Source: an uncultured Bacteroidales bacterium
GTDB lineage: Bacteria > Bacteroidota > Bacteroidia > Bacteroidales > Paludibacteraceae
Length of the DNA stretch: 64,000 bases
Direction: 5' to 3'
Assembly: GCA_947164985.1 (NCBI GenBank)
Contig: CAMUYI010000001.1
Coordinates: 186,001-250,000, forward strand
The notes under the pieces are model-generated. The model had not been told where the DNA came from. It ran no database searches and was given only the letters and a program-made list of their open reading frames with translations. Below are positions 40,430 to 47,958 of the stretch, one piece after another (positions within the stretch are counted from its first letter, which is position 1; the number at the start of each line of letters is the position of its first letter). The position numbers and the translations under genes were made by a program.

Positions 40430-40609
40430 ATGACGAAAAGCCAATTGGCTCGCAAAGCGGGCGTAAGTATGCGGACGATGCGACGATGGCTTGCGGATCC
40501 GTACATAAAAGCCCAATTGGCAGCTTTAAAACTAAAAAAGCAACAAATCAAATTACCGCCACGCGCGGTGCAAATAATTAGTGAACACTATGCTATTGAC
40601 ATAGCTTGA
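40430..40609 (+). CDS. DUF4248-like small HTH protein
   Basis: MTKSQLARKAGVSMRTMRRWLADPYIKAQLAALKLKKQQIKLPPRAVQIISEHY. Confidence 0.65.
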   Translation: MTKSQLARKAGVSMRTMRRWLADPYIKAQLAALKLKKQQIKLPPRAVQIISEHYAIDIA

Positions 40610-40672
40610 TCTAAAACTGCGCGTGACTCGCAGCACAGCCGCTCGATTACGCCTACGTTTTGCTCCGCGCTT
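40605..40672 (-). repeat. dispersed structured repeat, copy B
   Basis: Reverse complement gagcaaaacgtaggcgtaatcgagcggctgtgctgcgagtcacgcgcagttttagatcaag matches copy A at 25884-25953; overlaps the DUF4248 stop codon. Confidence 0.7.
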
Positions 40673-40732
40673 TCCCCACTGCAACTCTACGAGTTACATC
40701 GGGGACCCTAAAAAAAAGAAAGGACAAAAGAC

Positions 40733-41152
40733 ATGTTATTAAAGCTTATTAAAATTCGTGAAATGAACTCAGGTAGCCACTGTGAAGTATGGGAAGCAAA
40801 TCTGATTATGGGTGATAACTTCTTGGCGAGAGTGTTTGTGCTCAACGAACATTTGCCCCTCGAACTGATCTATCGTCTAACCGTCAGTTGGCGCGGGATA
40901 TGTATCCAAGGTCGCCACTGCGGTTGGCAGTGGGAGAATGAGGCGGTAGAACGGATGGTGACGCACTATCTGGAGCAGATACAAGCCTCTCGTGAAGAGA
41001 TCCGGATAGAGGTATGCAGACCCAAACCTGACCTGCCCGGTTATCCGGAAGTGGATTATCATCCCGACGATTATCCGATTGTATTACTTGACGATCTGGA
41101 TGGGGATGAATTACTGTCAGAACTGTACGAAGAACCCGATTACGAGGTATAA
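40733..41152 (+). CDS. hypothetical protein (139 aa)
   Basis: ORF in small-gene island with terminator after it. Confidence 0.55.
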   Translation: MLLKLIKIREMNSGSHCEVWEANLIMGDNFLARVFVLNEHLPLELIYRLTVSWRGICIQGRHCGWQWENEAVERMVTHYLEQIQASREEIRIEVCRPKPDLPGYPEVDYHPDDYPIVLLDDLDGDELLSELYEEPDYEV

Positions 41153-41160
41153 CAAATTTC

Positions 41161-41187
41161 AAAGCCGGCTATTTTTTGCCGGCTTTG
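41161..41187. terminator. bidirectional terminator between convergent genes
   Basis: aaagccggctattttttgccggctttg. Confidence 0.75.
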
Positions 41188-41192
41188 TTATG

Positions 41193-41582
41193 TTATATAG
41201 TTTGATACAAAGACACCGGACCTTCATGCCAGCGTTTTGTACTCTCTTGCTCCAATTGTTTGTACATATCGGAAGCATATACGCGGCGGATGGCTTCTAT
41301 CGTACTGATATGCTCGTCTGCGCTCAACATATCTGCCACCCAACTTACTTTGAACGGTAAGATTAGATACAGATTATTTTGTGTTACTGGTTTTCGTTGT
41401 GCTACAAACTCATCCATGATGCGTTCCTTAAATCGCTCGATTTGCTCTGATATGTTATTTTTACATTCAAATAAACCTTTCTCGTCAAATAACTTTATTA
41501 CATCCTCTCCTGTCAAGTTGTGCCGCTGCTTGTATTGCTCAATACAAAAAGCAAGGAATAATGATATTTCGTTACTGCGCAT
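41193..41582 (-). CDS. DUF3791-like protein
   Basis: MRSNEISLFLAFCIEQYKQRHNLTGEDVIKLFDEKGLFE...; ATG at 41582; promoter at 41608-41638. Confidence 0.6.
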   Translation of the reverse strand: MRSNEISLFLAFCIEQYKQRHNLTGEDVIKLFDEKGLFECKNNISEQIERFKERIMDEFVAQRKPVTQNNLYLILPFKVSWVADMLSADEHISTIEAIRRVYASDMYKQLEQESTKRWHEGPVSLYQTI

Positions 41583-41607
41583 AAGGTGTCTTTGCAACTT
41601 TTGGCTG

Positions 41608-41638
41608 CAAAGTTACAGCTTTTTTTTGATATGTGCAA
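41608..41638 (-). promoter_or_regulatory. promoter for DUF3791-like gene
   Basis: caaagtta...atgtgcaa (reverse complement TTGCACAT...TAACTTTG). Confidence 0.55.
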
Positions 41639-41748
41639 GAGTTTTAGCTTTTTTTTGCATTTTTTGCGGACAGGAGCGGCCAGAGGAGGACAGTACACCC
41701 TTTGGCTGTTTATATTGGATTGTAGTTCAATCTAAAACACACATCATT

Positions 41749-41964
41749 ATGAACAAAACCAAAATCATCAAAATCGTCATCTCCGTACTGATTGCGGCGT
41801 TGACGGCACTGGGCGCAGCATTCGGACTGAGTTCGTGCAATGTGGTGCGGAGCATCACCAACAAGAGTGAGTATTATCAGAAAGGCGACACGGCCGTCAT
41901 GATCCAGACCAAGACCACCGAGTCGTACGACGCGACGGAGCGCATCTCCAACTTCCTCCGGTAG
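41749..41964 (+). CDS. 'smalltalk'-like small lipoprotein/membrane peptide
   Basis: MNKTKIIKIVISVLIAALTALGAAFGLSSCNVV; resembles the short Bacteroides 'smalltalk' proteins. Confidence 0.65.
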   Translation: MNKTKIIKIVISVLIAALTALGAAFGLSSCNVVRSITNKSEYYQKGDTAVMIQTKTTESYDATERISNFLR

Positions 41965-41966
41965 AA

Positions 41967-42242
41967 ATGGCTAAGGTAGAGTTTGACCCGGGGATAGAGT
42001 CCGTGACCGGCATTCTGATGGGAACAGACCCTTTCTATATCCGCCGCTACCCATCAAAAGACGGCGTGATGCATATCGTTCAAGCCCGTCCCGACCGATC
42101 GGGTCATACTCCATCTCCAGCCGAAGCCCACACCCGAATCGTCTTCGCAGAGACCTACGGAAGACAGAAACATCTCGCGTTTTTAGAACGCAAGTACAAG
42201 AATCAACTAACCATTAATTTTAACGAAAATGGCAAAAATTAA
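41967..42242 (+). CDS. MAK-family small protein 1
   Basis: MAKVEFDPGIESVTGILMGTDPFYIRRYPSKDG... Confidence 0.6.
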   Translation: MAKVEFDPGIESVTGILMGTDPFYIRRYPSKDGVMHIVQARPDRSGHTPSPAEAHTRIVFAETYGRQKHLAFLERKYKNQLTINFNENGKN

Positions 42243-42546
42243 ACTCCATGGCATGTTTGCCCGCGTGAGGGGCAAATTTAACAAGTCGGAGAGCCTGTAT
42301 TTCAAGGGCTGTCCGTGTAAGAAAGAGCAGTTGGGTGTTGACCTGATCAACCCCTCGAAAGCAACGCACCCGAAGAACGTACAATGTCAGAACGCACTGA
42401 AGACCGCGGCGCAGGCAGCCAAGACCGCCTTGGCAGACCCGACCGAACGTGCGACGCTCGAAGCCGGCTTTGCAGCCCAGAAGAAGTACAAGAGTCTGTT
42501 CGCGTACACGGTAGCACAAAAGTACGTGAAGCCGAATTTTGCGTAA
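42229..42546 (+). CDS. MAK-family small protein 2
   Basis: MAKIKLHGMFARVRGKFNKSESLYFKGCPCKKE...QNALKTAAQAAKTALADPTERATLEAGFAAQ. Confidence 0.65.
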   Translation: MAKIKLHGMFARVRGKFNKSESLYFKGCPCKKEQLGVDLINPSKATHPKNVQCQNALKTAAQAAKTALADPTERATLEAGFAAQKKYKSLFAYTVAQKYVKPNFA

Positions 42547-42593
42547 TTCGGCAGTTGAAAGTTTAACGTTTAAAGTTTAAAGTTTAGAGAATT

Positions 42594-42977
42594 ATGGCTA
42601 AAGTAGAATGGAGTGCCGGTATCGATCATGTATCCGGCGCATTGAGTAAACCGAGCAAGAGCGGTCAACACTCTTGTACCAAGATGTTGCTGGGTACCCA
42701 CCGCGTAGCAGCGACCGAGTCGAAAGACTGTAACCGTCTCTACCTCCGTAGAAAAGTGGAGCGCAGTACCCCGCTGTCGAACCGTGAGGTAGCAGTCCGC
42801 GCACGCTTCACCGCAGTACGCGCAGCCGTCGCAACCCGTGCAGCCGACCTAAGCAAACAGTTGGCCGACCAACAGGCCTTCATGGCTCAGAAAGACCAGC
42901 CGGGCGGCAAAAAGACCCTCAAGGCCTACTACTGGTCTATCTGCGGCGCCGAGTACGACCAGCAACACAACGGTTAA
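42594..42977 (+). CDS. MAK-family small protein 3
   Basis: MAKVEWSAGIDHVSGALSKPSKSGQHSCTKMLLGTHRVA...; N-terminus parallels protein 1 (MAKVE[FW]..GI[ED].V[TS]G). Confidence 0.65.
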   Translation: MAKVEWSAGIDHVSGALSKPSKSGQHSCTKMLLGTHRVAATESKDCNRLYLRRKVERSTPLSNREVAVRARFTAVRAAVATRAADLSKQLADQQAFMAQKDQPGGKKTLKAYYWSICGAEYDQQHNG

Positions 42978-42998
42978 TCGCTCTGCGCCCTCTCAAGG

Positions 42999-43027
42999 AA
43001 AAATCGCTCTTCGGGGCGATTTTTTTT
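42999..43027 (+). terminator. terminator of small-gene island
   Basis: aaaaatcgctcttcggggcgattttttt. Confidence 0.85.
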
Positions 43028-43152
43028 ATTTGGGGTCTATTGACGTTTTGTCTATAATGCTCATTCTGAGAAGATAATTCGTCAATTTCTTCGATCTATC
43101 GTAAATAAGTATGCTAACTTCTTGATAATAATTCAATAACACCTTGCGTCTA

Positions 43153-43183
43153 TTGCCGCCGTACGACTTTTTATGTACCTTTG
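43153..43183 (+). promoter_or_regulatory. promoter of a short non-coding unit
   Basis: TTGCCG...TACCTTTG. Confidence 0.45.
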
Positions 43184-43189
43184 CATCAA

Positions 43190-43240
43190 CCTTAATTTAC
43201 TGAAATTAAGATAAAAACGAAAAAAAATATCGTTTTTTTC
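43190..43240 (+). ncRNA. candidate ~50-nt sRNA or attenuated leader
   Basis: cttaatttactgaaattaag hairpin followed by aaaacgaaaaaaaatatcgttttttt terminator-like hairpin, behind a promoter motif, no ORF. Confidence 0.35.
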
Positions 43241-43271
43241 TTGCATATGTCGTAAAAAAGTCGTACCTTTG
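43241..43271 (+). promoter_or_regulatory. promoter of long structured leader
   Basis: TTGCATAT...TACCTTTG. Confidence 0.6.
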
Positions 43272-43410
43272 TGCCCGAATTTACGCCGATGCCGTGTATA
43301 ACGGCGGATGGGTGTGGGTTCTTGACATATTGATTGGCGTTTATTGACGCTTTGTATTTGACGCGCGAAAAGCCTCGAACACTTTTCAATCAAATCCAGT
43401 TGAAGACAAA

Positions 43411-43503
43411 GTAACAATAGATGCCTACGGGTATGACATTTCATACTCGCCTTGCTATTTCTTAGCAGGCGTGTTGTCATATAGGCGTAGGTTTCATTGT
43501 TGT
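43411..43503 (+). ncRNA. candidate structured RNA (four nested stems)
   Basis: AACAAT/ATTGTT, CCTACG/CGTAGG, TATGACA/TGTCATA, CGCC-GCTA/TAGC-GGCG, all nested. Confidence 0.5.
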
Positions 43504-43630
43504 TTATTTAACTGGAGGGACAGTTCGAGGGTCCTAGCGCGTAGATGAGCAATAGCGAAGTCTGCGCTTTTTACGTATATGGATAAATGAAAAATACCAT
43601 TAAATGAAAAATATTAATCACAATACTATC

Positions 43631-44734
43631 ATGAAAAAAATATGCGCGTTACTATTGATTGCAATCTCTTTACATGTATATGCAGAGGAAGATCGCGATG
43701 ATGTGTTATTGTATGAGTTTGACCTTACTACCCATGAGGCTCCTATAGCCGGAGCGAAATATCTTAATTCCAACACATCCTTTTGGGATGACTCTGTTCT
43801 ATATAAAGGAGAGGGATATGCAGTTACGGGAATAAAAGATCGTGCTTTTCAAAACAATTCCACTTTAAATTCTTTTTGGTTTGTGATGAATAAAGGGTAT
43901 ATTGGCGAAAGGGCATTTGCTGGTTGCTCTAATCTTAAAAAAATTCTCCTAGTTGGAGGTGAAGAACTAACTATTCACGCGAATGCATTTGACGGATGTT
44001 GCAATACCACATATATTGCAATTGCAGCAGATAGACTTATCTTAAAATGTTCATCATATTCCTGGTATCTGCCCTTTACAAGATGCTCCGGAATTGATAC
44101 TGTGGAATGGGATGTTAAACAGTTTGATGTGCCATACTTTATGGACGAATCTCTCTTTGATGCTTCAAAAGATCACATTATATATGTCAGATTTTATGGA
44201 GATGCTGGGAAAATTCCTCGAAATTTTTGTAAGAATTTTTCCGTCTTAAAGCAAGTGGTCATTGATGCTGATATTAAAAAAATAGGGGCATCTTCTTTTC
44301 AAAATTGTATTAATCTGACATCTATGGTGATCCCAAATAGTGTATTGGAAATTGAAAAATATGCTTTTGATGGTTGTTCCGCAATAGAGACAATAACTAT
44401 TGGAAATGGAGTTCGAACGATTGGTGATTACGCATTCCAAAATTGTAGGCGCATAAAGTCTATAATTATTCCTTCATCTGTAACTAAAATTGGCTATGGA
44501 TCCTTCGATAATTGTACTAGTTTGGAAACAGTGCGTATTCAATCAACTGCGACAATGATTGATATTGCATACTCTGCTTTCCCTTCTACCACAAAAGTCA
44601 TCTTTTCGGATGGAACTACTATGATTGGTGGTGTTATTCAGAAAAAAACAGGTAATACACCGGCAAAGCCAAAACCCAAATTAGACAAACAAACTCCTCC
44701 AGCGAATACTAAAAAAGGATTAACAAAAGACTAA
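43631..44734 (+). CDS. BspA-type leucine-rich-repeat (LRR_5) secreted protein
   Basis: MKKICALLLIAISLHVYA signal; repeats such as IGASSFQNCINLTSMVIPNSVLEIEKYAFDGCSAIETITIGNGVRTIGDYAFQNC. Confidence 0.85.
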   Translation: MKKICALLLIAISLHVYAEEDRDDVLLYEFDLTTHEAPIAGAKYLNSNTSFWDDSVLYKGEGYAVTGIKDRAFQNNSTLNSFWFVMNKGYIGERAFAGCSNLKKILLVGGEELTIHANAFDGCCNTTYIAIAADRLILKCSSYSWYLPFTRCSGIDTVEWDVKQFDVPYFMDESLFDASKDHIIYVRFYGDAGKIPRNFCKNFSVLKQVVIDADIKKIGASSFQNCINLTSMVIPNSVLEIEKYAFDGCSAIETITIGNGVRTIGDYAFQNCRRIKSIIIPSSVTKIGYGSFDNCTSLETVRIQSTATMIDIAYSAFPSTTKVIFSDGTTMIGGVIQKKTGNTPAKPKPKLDKQTPPANTKKGLTKD

Positions 44735-44806
44735 TCCTAACCTGATTTTCAAAATAGCGCCAAGAAAAATTAACACAATAACAAACAATCATAAAATTAA
44801 AACAGT

Positions 44807-46471
44807 ATGAAAACACTATCCCGCATGACCATCATCATGGTCGTATGTGCAATCGCTTGCTGTATCACCGGTTGCCAAAAATCCTTGAAGCAGATTATAG
44901 CCGATGCAGAATCTGCTACTTTCACGGTGTACACTTATGATGAGTACGGTTCGCCTTCGGGATCAGGCTCAGGTTTTTTCATCTCATCTGATGGTGTTGG
45001 TGTAACAAACTGGCATGTGCTAGATGAATCTGTAAAAGCAGTTATTAAAACCTTAGAAGGAAAGGAATATGAGATAGATTCTGTATTGTGTGCTTCATCC
45101 AAAAAGGATATTCTTGTTTTTCGCGTTAAAAATCCGATGAATATCAAATTTGATAAAATGACATTTGCCAAAAAGGTGCCAGAAAAAGGAGATAAAGTTT
45201 ACAATATCGGATCTCCGAGAGGATTTGAAGCTAGTTTCTCGGAGGGTGTCGTGTCGTCTTATAGAGAGGATTCGCATGGAGGAATTGTTCAAACTACTGC
45301 TCCAGTTTCACCTGGTAGTAGCGGAAGCCCATTATTAAACGAAGACGGAGATGTTTTCGCTATTACAACCTTCAAAATCAGAGGTACAGAGAACGTGAAT
45401 TTTGGCGTACTCATGAATAAAGATTTTCGTGATGACTTGGATAGTAAGGCTTTCTATAAATCCAACAAACGTTTCAATTCCGAAAAGACTGATTTTGTAT
45501 TGCTTAATATTCTGCCCGATATGGGTTCGGACATTGTTCTTAACGCTGTCGAGTTTAGTCCAACGGCTACTATTCTATATATGACTTTTACCAATATGCA
45601 CTTAACACCCGATGGAAGTGGTTGGAAAATCTATGCTGAGACAGGAAAAAAGGATAAAGGTTTGTATATAGAAGACGATGATAATAAGCATCGTTATTAC
45701 ATGACTTCTTCCACTTTAGCAACCGAACGCAACAAAGCAGAGGAAGTGGGCATTGCAGAAGTACTACAATTTAAAGTATATTTTCCTGCGATTAAAAACC
45801 GCATGTCCAATATTAATGTAATGTGGGGAGAGGGAGATAAAAATGTTCACTTCTCTAGTATCAATTTAGACGAATATAGAGAACAACTATCTGTGGATGA
45901 GTTGGGATATCAGCGCGCATTGGCGCTCAAATATACTCATGAAGGTGCTTGGGGTAGTACTATTGAAACACTTTTTGATTTATTGGAAAAAAATCCATCA
46001 GATGCTATTTCTATTAATATGATGGCTATCTTGTATTATCTTCTGGATAACAACACGAGTGCATTGGCTTACATAGAAGAGGCTATTGAGCAAAACCCGA
46101 ATGATGTACTTGCCTATCTCAATAGAGCAGCTATGTATGAACATGATAAAAAATATTCAGCTGCTATTAAAGACTTGACATCTGTCATTAATATAGCTTC
46201 AGAACATCCTGAATATTATTTCACCCGTGCTCGCAATTATTATAAAGGAGACTATTATACCAATGCTTTAGAAGACATGAAGAAATGTTTAGAGGTATCA
46301 GACAAAGAGGACGGCTACGCATCGAATCCCTATTTTTATGAGTTACGTGCATATATTTATTACAGTTTAAATGATAAAAGCTCGGCACAAAGAGATGTAG
46401 AAAAGGCATATCGTATTTCTCATGATGACGAATTAGATAAACGTTTAAGTTTGTTTTATGAACTCTTATAA
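44807..46471 (+). CDS. trypsin-like serine protease with TPR C-terminus (lipoprotein)
   Basis: GSGFFISSDGVGVTNWHVL, KKDILVFRV, SPGSSGSPLLN triad; TPR-like repeats after ~residue 380. Confidence 0.85.
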   Translation: MKTLSRMTIIMVVCAIACCITGCQKSLKQIIADAESATFTVYTYDEYGSPSGSGSGFFISSDGVGVTNWHVLDESVKAVIKTLEGKEYEIDSVLCASSKKDILVFRVKNPMNIKFDKMTFAKKVPEKGDKVYNIGSPRGFEASFSEGVVSSYREDSHGGIVQTTAPVSPGSSGSPLLNEDGDVFAITTFKIRGTENVNFGVLMNKDFRDDLDSKAFYKSNKRFNSEKTDFVLLNILPDMGSDIVLNAVEFSPTATILYMTFTNMHLTPDGSGWKIYAETGKKDKGLYIEDDDNKHRYYMTSSTLATERNKAEEVGIAEVLQFKVYFPAIKNRMSNINVMWGEGDKNVHFSSINLDEYREQLSVDELGYQRALALKYTHEGAWGSTIETLFDLLEKNPSDAISINMMAILYYLLDNNTSALAYIEEAIEQNPNDVLAYLNRAAMYEHDKKYSAAIKDLTSVINIASEHPEYYFTRARNYYKGDYYTNALEDMKKCLEVSDKEDGYASNPYFYELRAYIYYSLNDKSSAQRDVEKAYRISHDDELDKRLSLFYELL

Positions 46472-46500
46472 AAACGTCTAAATTGTTTTAACGCATTTTC

Positions 46501-47379
46501 ATGAAACGTATTTCTTTATTTGCCATATTGACCTCATGCGTAATCTCGATTTATGCCTATGATTTTCATGTGAGCGATTTCTATTACAGGCTATCTGCAG
46601 ATGGCAGCAGTGAAGTAGAAATTGTACCTTTAGAGAATGACAGCGTTTATGCGCAATTAAGAGTCGTGAATATTCCAGAAAGTGTCTCATTTAATGATGT
46701 AAACTATCGTGTCGCAGGTATAGGAGATTCGGCTTTTATGCGTTGTCATCACCTTACAGAATTACATCTGCCCTCAAGCATAACCCGTATAGGAAAATTG
46801 GCTTTCAATCATTGTACCGTTTTGAAGAAAATCACCATCCCTGCAAGTATACAATATATAGGGGATTTTGCCTTTGAGCATTGCGATAGTCTTTATGTGG
46901 TAGAATGGAATAGTAACAAACTGCTTCCGACCGAATACGAAAGTTTATGGTTATGGGAAAACCGTATCTTTGGATATAACTCCCATGTGCGGCAGGTTAT
47001 TTTCGGAGATAGTGTACAAACTATTCCGCTGCAATTATGTAGCGCTATGCCTGAATTACAATTGGTATTATTCAAAGGGAATGTGCTGCATATCGAAAAT
47101 AGTGCTTTTGAATTTTGCCCTCAGTTAAGCGACGTGGTGCTACCTAATAGCTTGCTATCTTTAGGAAGCTATTCCTTCGCCGGTACAGGATTAAAGGAAA
47201 TAACCGTCCCTGCGAAATGTACACAAATAGGAGAAGGAGTATTCTCTATGTGCGAGAACCTTAGGTACTGTCATTTCGAGGGAATAAGCACGATAAGTGG
47301 TCTGGATGTATCATGGTTCGACGGATGCAGAGACCTCCAAATAATTATCTCAGACGGTACTATTATACCATGGTGGTAG
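46501..47379 (+). CDS. BspA-type LRR secreted protein
   Basis: VAGIGDSAFMRCHHLTELHLPSSITRIGKLAFNHCTVLKKITIPASIQYIGDFAFEHC. Confidence 0.82.
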   Translation: MKRISLFAILTSCVISIYAYDFHVSDFYYRLSADGSSEVEIVPLENDSVYAQLRVVNIPESVSFNDVNYRVAGIGDSAFMRCHHLTELHLPSSITRIGKLAFNHCTVLKKITIPASIQYIGDFAFEHCDSLYVVEWNSNKLLPTEYESLWLWENRIFGYNSHVRQVIFGDSVQTIPLQLCSAMPELQLVLFKGNVLHIENSAFEFCPQLSDVVLPNSLLSLGSYSFAGTGLKEITVPAKCTQIGEGVFSMCENLRYCHFEGISTISGLDVSWFDGCRDLQIIISDGTIIPWW

Positions 47380-47399
47380 ATGTGGAACGAGGCAAGTAA

Positions 47400-47765
47400 C
47401 AAAATCTGAGCAAGTTCACAAATTATACTGCTGGAGGATTTGGTGCTGTATGGGGTCAGGGTGTTGGTCTGCAGGGACTGTGTTACGGTATACCGACCAT
47501 GCAAGGTGGCGTGGAGACGATCAAGCCTTATGTGGATGAGTTTATTGCTTTTGCCAAGGAGCACCCTGAATACACATTTCTTGTGACTCCAATAGGTTGC
47601 GGTGTAGCGGGCTTTACGGCAGAAGAGATAGCACCGCTATTCAAAGATGCAATACATATCGATAATATCCTTCTGCCGGAATCGTTTGCGAAGATCATCA
47701 ACGATGATTTCGAGCGATTCTGCAGATCCTTCGATTACTGGGCAGATAGAAATGCTGATATATGA
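47400..47765 (+). pseudogene. 5'-truncated macro-like / A1S_2505-like protein
   Basis: In-frame FGAVWGQGVGLQGLCYGIPTMQGGVETIKPYVDEFIAFAKEHPEYTFLVTPIGCGVAGFTAEEIAPLF; coding frame opens right after TAA at 47397 with no ATG until 47499. Confidence 0.65.
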
Positions 47766-47773
47766 TGTGGTGG

Positions 47774-47941
47774 TTCTTGTAAAAGTTCTTATAAAGTTCT
47801 TGTAATTTTTTACTTTTTCTTACAACCTACAAGACGAAGCCAAGTTGCTGTTATTCAGTTCTTTATGTATTTCATTCTTGTAAAAGTTCTTATAAAGTTC
47901 TTGTAATTTTCTTGTAAAGTTCTTGTAATTTTCTTGTATTT
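47774..47941. repeat. 36-bp perfect direct repeat plus degenerate TTCTTGTAAAG units
   Basis: ttcttgtaaaagttcttataaagttcttgtaatttt at 47774-47809 and 47875-47910, then further partial units. Confidence 0.9.
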
Positions 47942-47958
47942 AAACGGAACCCAATGAA

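Noticed and set aside
43411-43503. Integron attC site interpretation of the nested palindrome
   Set aside because: No GTTRRRY/RYYYAAC core pair at the ends and no integrase or cassette array nearby
47774-47941. Possible CRISPR-like array (two 36-bp repeats)
   Set aside because: Only two copies, repeats are internally low-complexity, spacer contains no comparable units, no cas genes in the window
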